Shown: piece by piece, positions 62,101 through 64,000 of the stretch
Layout of the letters: each line of letters starts with the position of its first letter
How positions within the stretch are numbered: position 1 is the stretch's first letter
Source of the DNA: Hippopus hippopus
Taxonomy: Eukaryota; Mollusca; Bivalvia; Cardiida; Cardiidae
DNA: 64,000 nt
Reading direction: 5' to 3'
Assembly: GCA_946811185.2 (NCBI GenBank)
Contig: OX328112.1
Coordinates: 17,279,215-17,343,214 of the forward strand
The notes under the pieces: generated by a model
The model's database searches: none
What the model was told of the DNA's origin: nothing
What the model saw: the letters and a program-made list of their open reading frames with translations, nothing else
Program-made: the position numbers and the translations under genes

Positions 62101-63365
62101 CTGCGTGGATTGCGCAGGCTGACCTGGGTTGGTACTTTTTGTAGATGCATAAAGCCCCCTTTTTACAGAGCATGGCTCATTTATTTAGATACGCTATCAT
62201 TCAGGTCACTATTGTGAGTTTGCTGTGAGTTCCACAACTGAATGTAGAGCTGGGACCTACATGCCCTATGGAGTAGATCCTTTAGGGGATCTGAATGGCA
62301 CAGTTATAGGAGGTAATGTGACCCTTTGGATGCTGGAGAAAACATGATTTGGGGCTGTATTAATCAATTGGATATTTCATAGTAAATCCGAAGGATAGTC
62401 GTCTGATTGGCTGAAATAAAACTTCACACCCAATCAAATTACGAAACTTGGAGTTGGAACAGTATAAAAATTCGAACAGTATTATAGAGTTAGAGCTGTG
62501 TTCACTTCTTTTAGAATTTACATCTATATACATATATGAAATGTTGGGTGAACTTTTTAATGATTAAGTTATAGAAGAACAAGATGTGTTGATCTCAAGA
62601 TGATAAATGCATTCTTGAATGGGCCTTTCACAACTATAGCTGCCTTTCCAGCCAGTGTAGATCAATATCAAACTGCACTAGATGTGCAGTCTGATCTTTG
62701 ATCTACTTTGTCTGCTTTGCTGAGACATTCTTGACAAAAGTAACCTTGAAATTACAACTTCTTGCTGGAATGATTTTGGGTTTAAGTTGCACTCTGTTGC
62801 TTAAAAGTTTTAGGAAAAAAAAAAACTTTGTTATACTCTGAACCACCCAACAAACTTGTATACTGGTCCGGCTTGAAAAGATTTTCAGAAGACAAATTGA
62901 TTTTTCTTAATTGATGGGATTTGACTTTGAAAGGGAAGAAAACATTGCAGAAAAAGAAGAAAATGCAGTACTTTCTCCTTTCCCGACAATATTTTCTACC
63001 CTTTTAAAGACTACTCCCTTCATCTGCAGAAGATTTCAATACAGAGATGTCTAAGGTTTGATCTGGGGTAACTGGTTAAGCAAAAAACTGAACTTTTTTT
63101 TTCTGTTACAAGAAAAATGGTGAAGAGGTTTGAAAGGTAAAAACAATTTATATAATTGTCAGAATACAATATGTTAATGGATTTTAATTGTTTGAATTTC
63201 TTACCACTTTTTGTATATTGCAGGCACTACAGCCCGTAGACAGTTTGAATGTCTGGATTGCCCTGGAGGTTCTTATTGTGGAAATGCCACCATTACACCG
63301 TCAGACTGTGGACTTGGAATGTACTCTGCAGTTGGTCAATATGAATGTAAAAGTTGTGAATATGG
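9703..63365 (+). CDS. Multi-exon gene for a giant cysteine-rich GCC2/GCC3 (ephrin-receptor-like) repeat protein, 3' incomplete
   Basis: Twenty-four exons join to 3,686 coding nt (about 1,228 codons) with no stop and matched phases at every junction, which is strong evidence for one gene. Residues 1-34 form a signal peptide. From about residue 36 the protein is a chain of modules built on C-x2-C-P-A-G-x-x-C and C-x-A-G-x-Y-S, roughly two to three cysteine pairs per 45-50 residues. This is the pattern of the Tyr-kinase ephrin A/B receptor-like (GCC2_GCC3) family. Such modules are extracellular and disulfide-bonded, so the product should be secreted or on the cell surface; ligand and role are unknown. 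No EGF, CUB, sushi, kinase, transmembrane or GPS segment is seen in the window, but the 3' part is missing. Seventeen N-x-S/T sequons lie in exons 12-24 and none in exons 1-11. The gene spans over 53 kb because its introns are filled with MITEs and SINEs. No gene name is assigned. Confidence 0.88.
9828..10018. repeat. MITE-E copy
   Basis: The palindrome centres on ctgattggctaaaccattt / aaatggtttagccaatcag. The ends are tccgtattcaccaaccattc and the inverse, near gaattgttggtatatatga. Confidence 0.8.
10455..10761 (+). mobile_element. SINE-B copy with target-site duplication
   Basis: A complete SINE-B with intact box-B ggttcgatcccc. It is flanked by aactacagaggct (10441-10453) and aactgcagaggct (10762-10774), a 13-bp duplication with one mismatch, the mark of LINE-driven insertion. 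Confidence 0.88.
10903..12215 (-). mobile_element. Mariner (Tc1/mariner superfamily) element with both terminal repeats
   Basis: The ends are inverted copies: TACGAGGGCTGT at 10903 and its complement ACAGCCCTCGTA ending at 12215, followed inward by matching AATGTGT blocks. TA borders both ends, as expected for this superfamily. The length of about 1.31 kb is typical for a mariner. It lies in intron 1, in the opposite sense to the host gene. Confidence 0.85.
11091..12020 (-). pseudogene. Decayed mariner transposase
   Basis: The C-terminal 168 codons (11597 down to 11091) are open and carry the catalytic blocks TGDETWVHYFEP, LLHDNAPSHTS and HSPDLAPCDFFLF, with the third acidic residue Asp as in mariner D,D34D. 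The N-terminal part starts MVGKRIKNIEEIRAY at about 12020 and runs out of frame at ...VSYETGGERNF. A further frame change occurs near 11670, where the frame leads into WIPHILTDDQKRV. The transposase is therefore broken and should be inactive, though the catalytic triad is retained. Confidence 0.85.
13357..13450 (+). CDS. Exon 2: first cysteine-rich segment
   Basis: It follows tattttcag and ends at TA|GTAAGT (phase 2). Residues about 35-66 begin GQCNCGTDC and carry SSCPAGQYYDSSTCVTCPQGKY, seven cysteines in total. This is the first module after the signal peptide. Reading past the donor would hit TAG at once, so the donor is well fixed. Confidence 0.85.
13507..13720 (+). mobile_element. Decayed SINE-A copy
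   Basis: It keeps ttagttcagtcagtcatat (head), ccttgcaataagattcat (body) and tatgtttatgtaagaaag. It has many substitutions and no clear tail. Confidence 0.55.
14605..14817. repeat. MITE-A, well-preserved copy
   Basis: TTAA stands at both ends, with ttaaccctttaccacaca at the left and ggaaaagagttaa at the right. The core hairpin at 14660-14727 has near-perfect arms on either side of ctggtaaccag. Confidence 0.9.
15838..16033. repeat. MITE-E copy
   Basis: The central palindrome is caacttctgattggcaaaac and its complement. The ends are gtattcaccaacaaatctta and the inverse ttgttgatgaatacag. Confidence 0.85.
17069..17251. repeat. MITE-B, full-length copy
   Basis: It runs from TTAA (ttaacccttaggctgctaag) to TTAA (ttatttagcaagataaaagggttaa). 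The two ends are inverted repeats sharing TTAACCCTT and GCT(G)CTAA blocks. The core hairpin is at 17105-17175. Confidence 0.88.
18292..18506. repeat. MITE-B copy
   Basis: The left end is ttaatccttaggctgc and the right end is aacaggttaagggctaa. The core is at 18335-18400. Confidence 0.85.
19555..19660 (+). repeat. GAGT/GAAT tetranucleotide microsatellite
   Basis: About 100 bp of gagt and gaat units in alternating blocks. Confidence 0.9.
22086..22311. repeat. MITE-A, well-preserved copy
   Basis: The left end is ttaactctttaccacac and the right end is ggtatagagttaa. The core is at 22144-22207. The right inner arm carries the family block ctgcaaatgctttcaatttg. Confidence 0.9.
23290..23655. repeat. 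MITE-E split by a reverse SINE-A
   Basis: The left MITE-E end (gtgctcaccaaccattcctg) and right half (ttggtttagccaatcagag ... ggttgatgaatatggaccc) are separated by a minus-strand SINE-A fragment at about 23345-23550. That fragment lacks its tRNA-like head. Confidence 0.75.
23720..24012 (+). mobile_element. SINE-A copy
   Basis: The head is shortened (accagtagcgtgcaggcttg), box B is ggtttgatccctgg, the body is complete and the tail is atcaatcaatcaatc. It ends about 55 nt before exon 3. Confidence 0.82.
24071..24158 (+). CDS. Exon 3: GCC2/GCC3 module part
   Basis: The acceptor is tctatttcag, and the junction codon with exon 2 is TA|T (Tyr). It encodes CTGGSAAAIDCSAGTYNSN and ends ADCL in phase 0, the only phase-0 junction found. 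The donor is GTTTGT, weaker than the others. The alternative of extending to the next GT (24163) would make TAA with exon 4, so phase 0 is required. The next exon restores the DCLNCPAG motif. Confidence 0.8.
24159..25262. other. Intron 3 contents
   Basis: MITE-A 24171-24391 starts 12 nt after the exon-3 donor. A second, weaker MITE-A lies at about 24535-24755. A MITE-B hairpin is at 25019-25092. The remainder is unremarkable. Confidence 0.75.
25263..25491 (+). CDS. Exon 4: three CPAG-type modules
   Basis: A 229-bp exon with acceptor acattacag and donor GTGAGT (phase 1). It encodes residues 96-172: NCPAGQTSMAG, SNCLAGTKCP, TCSAGTYSSAGSTDC, TDCPIGSFC and PCPAGYYTSSV. It gives the clearest view of the repeat: C-x2-CPAG-x2-C, a T/S-rich linker, then C-xAG-x-Y. 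Confidence 0.92.
27498..28388 (-). mobile_element. Penelope-like retroelement, C-terminal part with GIY-YIG endonuclease
   Basis: The frame reads leftwards from the assembly gap to a stop at 27498 (about 296 codons visible). It has a basic linker, a CGRNCKICTMH cysteine/histidine motif, then NIVYGIYCAEC, VYVGETRNMLKTRIYNHL and RQREARLIEKHCL. These supply the GIY and YVG motifs, the arginine and the glutamate of a GIY-YIG nuclease. A Cys-rich finger before GIY-YIG is known in Penelope-like elements. The reverse transcriptase core would lie in or beyond the gap and is not seen. It may be a 5'-truncated copy; no internal stop is seen in the visible part. Confidence 0.82.
28389..28588. other. Assembly gap (200 N)
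   Basis: A run of exactly 200 N, probably a fixed-size placeholder. It cuts the Penelope-like frame. The sequence right of it (28589 on) is a MITE-A end, not retroelement, so the missing stretch contains at least one element boundary. Confidence 0.99.
29725..29871 (+). CDS. Exon 5: CPAG modules
   Basis: The acceptor is cttttcag, the Gly codon is split G|GT, and the donor is GTAACA (phase 1). It encodes TCTTKCPAGSECPGNG, QCAAGTYSNEGDGVC and TACAAGQYSSSA. A repeat of the 'aaagatacatcc' family starts only about 10 nt into the following intron, and a MITE-A ends 37 nt before the exon. Confidence 0.9.
29872..31081. other. Intron 5 contents
   Basis: A repeat-L copy (29882-30412) is split by MITE-D (29995-30255). 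MITE-A copies follow at about 30525, 30636-30832 and 30827-31044, the last ending 37 nt before exon 6. Confidence 0.75.
29995..30255. repeat. MITE-D copy nested in repeat L
   Basis: The ends ggcctgcaacacgcga and tcgcgtgatgcaagcc are inverted repeats. Two inner hairpins contain gtcgtctcggatcagcctg and gcgcaggctgatccgagac. The host repeat continues on both sides and is unbroken in its relative at 52660-52981. Confidence 0.85.
31082..31210 (+). CDS. Exon 6: CPEG module
   Basis: The acceptor is ctccctttaag, an AAG rather than CAG/TAG. The donor is GTGTGT (phase 1). It encodes STSCSQCPEGSMC, ACSAGYVAPQGSTSC and TICSN. The Ala usual in CPAG is Glu here. Confidence 0.85.
31211..33261. other. Intron 6 contents
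   Basis: MITE-B 31479-31892 is split by a 207-bp tRNA-like insertion. There is a partial MITE-A near 32085-32280, a MITE-A core at 32585-32650, a MITE-B core at 32680-32742, repeat F at about 32922-33095 and a SINE-A 3' fragment at 33105-33212. Confidence 0.75.
31537..31743 (-). mobile_element. tRNA-derived insertion inside a MITE-B
   Basis: On the minus strand it contains box-A-like ttagctcagtggttatgg and box-B ggttcgaatcc with tRNA spacing, ending gaccggtccc. It sits inside the MITE-B hairpin and is flanked by ACTGC at 31532-31536 and 31744-31748. It is probably a SINE of a third kind or a tRNA retrosequence. Confidence 0.75.
33262..33331 (+). CDS. Exon 7: short 70-bp exon
   Basis: The shortest exon found. 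The acceptor is ctgtgtag and the donor AG|GTAGGT shifts the frame to phase 2. It encodes QVPDSNQALCETCPAGYEC then TDPR. The frame fits exon 8 exactly (AG|A, Arg). Confidence 0.85.
33332..34868. other. Intron 7 contents
   Basis: MITE-A 33371-33633 holds an AAC-rich expansion at about 33500-33550. MITE-A 33630-33856 shares its TTAA with the first. SINE-A (-) lies at 33856-34155 and MITE-A at 34325-34542. 34560-34860 shows nothing. Confidence 0.75.
33856..34155 (-). mobile_element. Complete SINE-A with 14-bp target-site duplication
   Basis: Read on the minus strand it has a tRNA-like head (agctcagtcagtagcgtgc, box B gggttggatcc), a full body and a tail of repeated TCAA/ATCA units. It is flanked by TCTGGTAAAGGGTT at 33842-33855 and 34156-34169, which is the end of a MITE-A. 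Confidence 0.9.
34869..34990 (+). CDS. Exon 8: CPAG modules
   Basis: The acceptor is aacttcag and the donor is GTAAGT (phase 1). It encodes TACSSGYYALAGVASC, TQCPAGSACPTT and VACSG. A 190-bp palindrome starts about 45 nt into the next intron. Confidence 0.9.
35034..35226. repeat. Long near-perfect palindrome
   Basis: Arms of about 85 nt surround a short loop near 35120-35135. They share catgatccT, ggtcattaagatttcagtgt and aagcattcaataacc. It begins about 45 nt after the exon-8 donor and is not one of the named families. Confidence 0.85.
35834..36096. repeat. MITE-C, best copy
   Basis: The ends are tgagccgtgctctgtg and accagagcatggctca. An inner hairpin around cagcctgcgcagtccgcgc lies near the left end. 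Both inner flanks repeat gcttaatgcatctgcg or its complement. Confidence 0.88.
36632..36742 (+). CDS. Exon 9: CPAG modules
   Basis: The acceptor is cccacatag and the donor is T|GTAAGT (phase 1). It encodes EYSAAGSTTCTSCPAGYQC and TACAAGEYSSAG. Both this and the next exon carry the repeated T-T-C-T-x-C pair. Confidence 0.9.
36743..37861. other. Intron 9 contents
   Basis: It holds MITE-A 36800-37027, SINE-A (+) 37341-37640 and a MITE-A right part at about 37660-37821 that ends 40 nt before exon 10. 37030-37330 shows nothing. Confidence 0.78.
37341..37640 (+). mobile_element. SINE-A copy
   Basis: A complete tRNA-like head (agccccggtagctcagtcag, gggtttgatcactgg), a full body and a tail of ttaatcaataaat. 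Confidence 0.88.
37862..38077 (+). CDS. Exon 10: four-part CPAG segment
   Basis: The acceptor is ctttacag and the donor is GTAAGG (phase 1). It encodes TSCTTCTAGNYCPVG, PCSTGYYSVAGAEFC, TICPAGYYCPDT, ACPSGQYSEQGSTSC and TNCPAG. This is the best textbook run of the module. Confidence 0.92.
38078..38945. other. Intron 10 contents
   Basis: It holds a weak MITE-B core at 38128-38200 and a near-full MITE-B in reverse orientation at 38372-38560 (core 38455-38521). Nothing else is seen. Confidence 0.7.
38946..39092 (+). CDS. Exon 11: CPGG module
   Basis: The acceptor is ttgctacag and the donor is GTACAA (phase 1). It encodes KQCLSADSTPTDC, ASGTYNLESSTTAC, VVCPGGYYCALT and VACAAG. It is the last exon without an N-glycosylation sequon. 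Confidence 0.88.
39093..41035. other. Intron 11 contents
   Basis: It holds MITE-A 39159-39373, MITE-A 39383-39612, a duplicated MITE-A half at 39611-39757, a degenerate tandem repeat at 39785-40055, MITE-A 40256-40488, a MITE-A core near 40497-40560, a MITE-E end near 40660-40760, and MITE-B 40822-41012 ending 23 nt before exon 12. Confidence 0.75.
40822..41012. repeat. MITE-B abutting the exon 12 acceptor
   Basis: TTAA lies at 40822-40825 and 41009-41012. The ends are ttaacccttaggcttctaag and ttagcaggttaagaattaa. The hairpin core is partly decayed. The TTAAC at its right end sits 24 nt upstream of the exon. Confidence 0.85.
41036..41207 (+). CDS. Exon 12: CPAG modules, first sequon
   Basis: The acceptor is ttctatctag and the donor is GTGAGT (phase 2). 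It encodes YISGNASTSCTACPAGYAC, YQCTDGSYSGILETTC and TVCPAGSKCP. It has the first N-x-S/T site (GNAS). A MITE-B ends at 41012, leaving only 23 nt before the exon. Confidence 0.9.
41208..42368. other. Intron 12 contents
   Basis: It holds MITE-A copies at about 41275-41475, 41471-41700 (shared TTAA) and 41832-42056, and a SINE-A 3' fragment at about 42190-42310. Confidence 0.75.
42369..42647 (+). CDS. Exon 13: longest exon, five CPAG/CxEG units
   Basis: A 279-bp exon with acceptor tttctgcag and donor GTAAGT (phase 2). It encodes TCPAGFYSLGNATDC, TRCPAGQKCPNA, NCVAGTYSEAGATTC, TDCPAGYACPST, ECSEGYYAEAKSTAC and TPCPAG. Sequons are NAT and NSS. Confidence 0.92.
42648..42999. repeat. Intron 13: MITE-A copy
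   Basis: MITE-A at 42717-42953 fills most of the 352-bp intron, with left end gatccttaccacac and right end gtaaagagttaa. The core is diverged. Confidence 0.75.
43000..43128 (+). CDS. Exon 14: CPAG module
   Basis: The acceptor is tgttttacag and the donor is GTAAGT (phase 2). It encodes WCPTTLAATEIAC, VAGTYSIGAQKTC and TLCPAGYECPNT. The sequon NTT spans the junction with exon 15. Confidence 0.88.
43129..44334. other. Intron 14 contents
   Basis: It holds MITE-B (second subfamily) with core at 43197-43265, a MITE-A end near 43310-43382 and repeat F at about 43935-44275. 43385-43930 shows nothing. Confidence 0.7.
44335..44522 (+). CDS. Exon 15: CxEG modules
   Basis: The acceptor is tactttcag and the donor is GTACAG (phase 1). 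It encodes TACQPGYYSLGSQSQC, TLCAEGEFC, PCRNDGEYSDAGSTNC and TTCEAGYYCPNFK. It departs from CPAG at two of four positions but keeps cysteine spacing. Confidence 0.88.
44523..46448. other. Intron 15 contents
   Basis: MITE-A copies lie at about 44912-45132, 45150-45320 (partial), 45420-45580 (weak), 45800-45980 (partial), 45979-46207 and 46204-46412. The last two share TTAA, and the last ends 36 nt before exon 16. 44530-44900 shows nothing. Confidence 0.72.
46449..46685 (+). CDS. Exon 16: CPAG modules with a longer linker
   Basis: The acceptor is taatttcag and the donor is GTATGT (phase 1). It encodes QQCPAGYYSTAGATAC, LPCNPGYRC, a linker ending DQCDQGGWCDGE, then HACPAGTYNPLNTST and VLCPPG. 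From here the modules take the longer form with TYNP, typical of the second half. Confidence 0.9.
47002..47540. mobile_element. Non-autonomous TIR element K
   Basis: The ends taaagcctggtacacacag and its partner ctgtgtgttccgagcttta are inverted repeats, followed inward by taagatttg/caaatctta-type blocks repeated several times. It is about 540 bp with no transposase frame. Confidence 0.7.
47787..48047. repeat. MITE-D copy with target-site duplication
   Basis: The ends gacctgcaacatgcgaaaag and cgcgtgttgcaagcc are inverted. It is flanked by ATATAT at 47781-47786 and 48048-48053. Two inner hairpins carry gtcgtctcggatcagcctgc and gcgcaggctgctccgagac. Confidence 0.85.
48608..48900 (+). mobile_element. 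SINE-A copy
   Basis: The head gccgagcc...ggctcggcc closes an acceptor-like stem, but part of the T arm is deleted. The body is complete and the tail is ataatcaataag. Confidence 0.85.
48921..49155. repeat. MITE-A abutting the exon 17 acceptor
   Basis: The left end is gtaaccctttacaacac and the right end is ggttaaaagttaa at 49152-49155. The core is decayed. The terminal TTAAC lies 24 nt upstream of exon 17. Confidence 0.8.
49179..49286 (+). CDS. Exon 17: YYC/HYC module
   Basis: The acceptor is tacttcag and the donor is GTAACT (phase 1). It encodes YYCEGPGEVNYTSYLC, PVGHYCLQG and QYPCPG, with sequon NYT. A MITE-A ends at 49155, only 23 nt upstream of the exon. Confidence 0.88.
49456..49558. repeat. 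Palindrome with about 45-nt arms
   Basis: Arms meet at tgtctcaatgagaca and extend through caattctaatgggtaccc and caacataggg against matching complements. Few mismatches are visible. Family unknown. Confidence 0.8.
50308..50518. repeat. Palindromic element M
   Basis: The ends ggatagggcaccctaacggg and the complement ending attagggtgctgtatcc, with ttcttgtaacat / atgttacatgaa next inward, give inverted repeats of about 35 nt. The middle also folds (cggctaggactcaggtaat against attacccgagtcttagccg). Confidence 0.8.
50883..51331. repeat. Two complete MITE-A copies sharing one TTAA
   Basis: Copy 1 is 50883-51106 and copy 2 is 51103-51331, in the same orientation. The joint reads ggggttaaccctttacc with a single TTAA. 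Both have intact cores (about 50940-51003 and 51165-51228). Confidence 0.9.
51455..51725 (-). mobile_element. SINE-A copy, reverse
   Basis: It starts ggtgtttatggctgttttca and runs through the body (cacctatccatgcttccctg, ttttcccacatgacc) to a decayed head (caagtcctgtatg). Confidence 0.8.
52219..52416 (+). CDS. Exon 18: CPIG/CPPG/CPVG modules
   Basis: The acceptor is atctctacag and the donor is GTAAGA (phase 1). It encodes GTYNPNTTLTQETDC, MQCPIGYYC, ECPPGFYCALT and PCPVGTYSNATG. Sequons are NTT and NAT. Confidence 0.9.
53046..53132 (+). repeat. CA then TA dinucleotide microsatellite
   Basis: About 30 CA units followed by about 12 TA units, preceded by a short CG run. Confidence 0.95.
54612..54905 (+). 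repeat. Repeat F, good copy
   Basis: The shared blocks are tagctcagctgttttcgaag, gttactgtcatagccctgg, gtgcaaaaactttgacattt and caacaggggcaggtaacc. Other copies lie at about 14928, 21530, 32922, 43935 and 60262. No terminal inverted repeat is seen. Confidence 0.75.
55317..55526 (+). CDS. Exon 19: CPVG/CPAG modules
   Basis: The acceptor is tttttcag and the donor is GTAAGT (phase 1). It encodes SQCIECPVGHYCPGG, PCPAGTYNPSINASD, HDCEKGFACNTTG and LPCKTG. Sequons are NAS and NTT. Confidence 0.9.
55527..57856. other. Intron 19 contents
   Basis: It holds MITE-A copies at about 55720-55940, 56384-56515 (partial), 56517-56710, 57341-57569 and 57566-57795 (the last two share TTAA, and the last ends 61 nt before exon 20). 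Hairpin J lies at 57110-57265. The flanks of J (56100-57000) resemble 59100-59250, so J is part of a longer repeat. Confidence 0.72.
57341..57795. repeat. Two complete MITE-A copies in tandem
   Basis: The joint TTAA is at 57566-57569 (aaagagttaactctttacc). Both are in the same orientation with nearly identical right halves, so one may derive from the other or from the same recent source. Confidence 0.9.
57857..58003 (+). CDS. Exon 20: YYCPFG module
   Basis: The acceptor is tttttcag and the donor is GTATGG (phase 1). It encodes YYCPFGTIEFDQFPC, LPGSYGLTNNLTSADEC and STCPIGYICGW. The sequon is NLT. Confidence 0.88.
58004..58591. other. Intron 20: SINE-A relative and MITE-B trace
   Basis: About 58080-58325 is a diverged SINE-A (head cggtagctcagtggttagtg, body gtgagaaagtaatcagagg, ctggccaccg). 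A weak MITE-B core is at 58470-58525. Confidence 0.65.
58592..58753 (+). CDS. Exon 21: HYCPE module
   Basis: The acceptor is tttccacag and the donor is GTAAAT (phase 1). It encodes NCAQGHYCPEMTT, QYPCPAGTFTYASNLSD and TPCTPGYYCIG. The sequon is NLS. Confidence 0.9.
58942..59108. repeat. Hairpin J
   Basis: The outer arms are ggatatttgatttttttt and aaaaaaaatcaaatatcc. The inner arms are aaatttatttcatcgagtga against its complement, then a second fold around tgagtgaaaatac. A sister copy is at 57110-57265. Confidence 0.85.
59443..59784 (+). repeat. Molluscan 'tataccccccacaacgaag' repeat
   Basis: It starts tataccccccacaacgaagt with its own short hairpin (ggaggggggtata), then a gtccgtctgtctg run, and ends ggtggggggtatgatcacg. 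Similar sequences are common in mollusc genomes from my memory. Confidence 0.75.
60620..60769 (+). CDS. Exon 22: YYCPEG module
   Basis: The acceptor is ttttaacag and the donor is GTAAGG (phase 1). It encodes GICPRGYYCPEGTT, FGCPNGTYNDLLG and KNCTQG. Sequons are NGT and NCT. It is parallel in layout to exons 20 and 21, which suggests exon duplication. Confidence 0.9.
60770..62204. other. Intron 22 contents
   Basis: It holds MITE-A about 60797-60975, MITE-B core 61135-61200, MITE-C 61472-61730, a weak MITE-B trace 61740-61800, and MITE-C 61918-62180, which ends 24 nt before exon 23. Confidence 0.75.
62205..62312 (+). CDS. Exon 23: HYCEF module
   Basis: The acceptor is tatcattcag and the donor is GTAATG (phase 1). 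It encodes HYCEFAVSSTTEC, RAGTYMPYG and LNGTVIGG. It has only two cysteines, the fewest of any exon after the signal peptide. A MITE-C ends at about 62180, some 24 nt before the exon. Confidence 0.82.
62313..63223. other. Intron 23 contents
   Basis: It holds MITE-B second subfamily (core 62652-62715) and a decayed MITE-A about 62840-63080. 62340-62600 shows nothing. Confidence 0.65.
63224..63365 (+). CDS. Exon 24: CPGG module; gene continues beyond the window
   Basis: The acceptor is tatattgcag and the donor is GG|GTAAGA (phase 2). It encodes TTARRQFEC, LDCPGGSYCGNATI, DCGLGMYSAVGQYEC and KSCEYG. The sequon is NAT. No stop codon is reached, so more exons must follow to the right of 64000. 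Confidence 0.88.
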
Positions 63366-64000
63366 GTAAGATATTGCTCATGTTATGACTTGATTTATAG
63401 CAAACTTAATGGTAGGATGCGGCACACACAGTTTTTAAGCTGTTAGCAGATGAACTTTTTACTGAGCAATAATGTGGTATTACAAACCTGAGGAAGGAGA
63501 AAATGCTGATAACGAGCATTTTTGGCTTATTTGAGGACAAAGTGGGCAAGGCGAGTTTTTGTGATCATGCTGTGTCTGTTGTACGATGTCCGTTGTTTGT
63601 TGTCTGGGTATTGTCCGGGCATCAACAATTACTTTATGTTCACTCTAGAGGTCACATTTTAGTCCAATACTCATGAAATTTATCTGAATGTTTGTCTTGA
63701 TAAAATCTGGGACAATTTCAAAATTTGGTCACGTCGGGTCAAAAAGTAGGTCACTGGGTCAAATCTTAGACAAACCTTGTGTGCACTCTAGAGGCAATAT
63801 TTCAAGCCTGATACTCAAGAAACTTGGTCAGAATATTTGTCTTGATAAATGTCTTGGACAAGATTGAAACTTGTTCATGTCAGATCAGAAAGTAGGTCGC
63901 TGGGTCAAACCTTAGAAAAACCTTATGTGCACTCTAGAGGCCACATTTTCAGCCCAATACTTACGAAACTTGGTCAGAATATTTATCTTAATAAAATCTT
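63366..64000 (+). repeat. Intron 24 start: weak MITE-A and a roughly 145-bp tandem repeat
   Basis: A MITE-A trace is at about 63450-63530. From about 63590 a repeat runs off the edge. Its cactctagagg block recurs at 63641, 63784 and 63930 (spacings 143 and 146), each followed by gaaacttggtcagaat-type and gtaggtc.ctgggtcaaa-type blocks. Confidence 0.8.

Overview
The window is animal nuclear DNA: AT-rich, intron-rich and full of short dispersed repeats. Several things point to a bivalve mollusc. They are tRNA-headed SINEs ending in ATCAATCA-type tails, the 'tatacccccc...acaacgaag' repeat, a roughly 145-bp 'cactctagagg' tandem repeat at the right edge, and very abundant hairpin MITEs. A dreissenid (zebra/quagga mussel) is my best guess, held with low to moderate confidence from memory of similar repeats. 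No prokaryotic or viral gene was seen.

The only host gene I can support runs rightwards from an ATG at 9703 and leaves the window after an exon ending at 63365. I recovered 24 coding exons. They have AG acceptors, GT donors and one unbroken reading frame across all 23 junctions, giving 3,686 nt or about 1,228 codons so far. The product starts with a signal peptide and is then almost entirely a chain of cysteine-rich modules of the CPAG-x-Y/C type (ephrin-receptor-like / GCC2_GCC3 family). It should be a very long secreted or cell-surface protein. N-glycosylation sequons are absent from exons 1-11 and frequent (17 counted) in exons 12-24. No membrane anchor or C-terminal domain lies inside the window.

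Layout. 1-9702 is upstream DNA made of repeats (SINEs, MITEs, a GAT/GAC microsatellite), ending in a hairpin and a probable 5' leader. 9806-13356 (intron 1) holds a decayed mariner element with both terminal repeats. 13451-24070 is the longest intron (10.6 kb) and has no recognisable gene. 25492-29724 holds an odd C-rich block, the 3' end of a Penelope-like retroelement with a GIY-YIG endonuclease, and a 200-N assembly gap. From 29725 to 63365 exons of 70-279 bp alternate with introns of about 0.5-3 kb. 63366-64000 is intron ending in the tandem repeat.

The introns are dominated by a few palindromic families that I name here. MITE-A is about 230 bp with TTAA ends and a 60-bp hairpin core, and there are dozens of copies. 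MITE-B has TTAA ends and a hairpin core around 'agatcagactgcac'. MITE-C has ends reading tgagccatgctctg, MITE-D has ends reading gcctgcaacacgcga, and MITE-E has ends reading caccaaccattctta. Several insertions are nested with visible target-site duplications. Repeats repeatedly end 23-25 nt before a 3' splice site (exons 12, 17, 18, 23), and some begin 10-22 nt after a 5' splice site, so they mark the minimum intron sequence each junction needs. All positions come from reading by eye, so repeat boundaries are approximate unless TTAA or a duplication fixes them.
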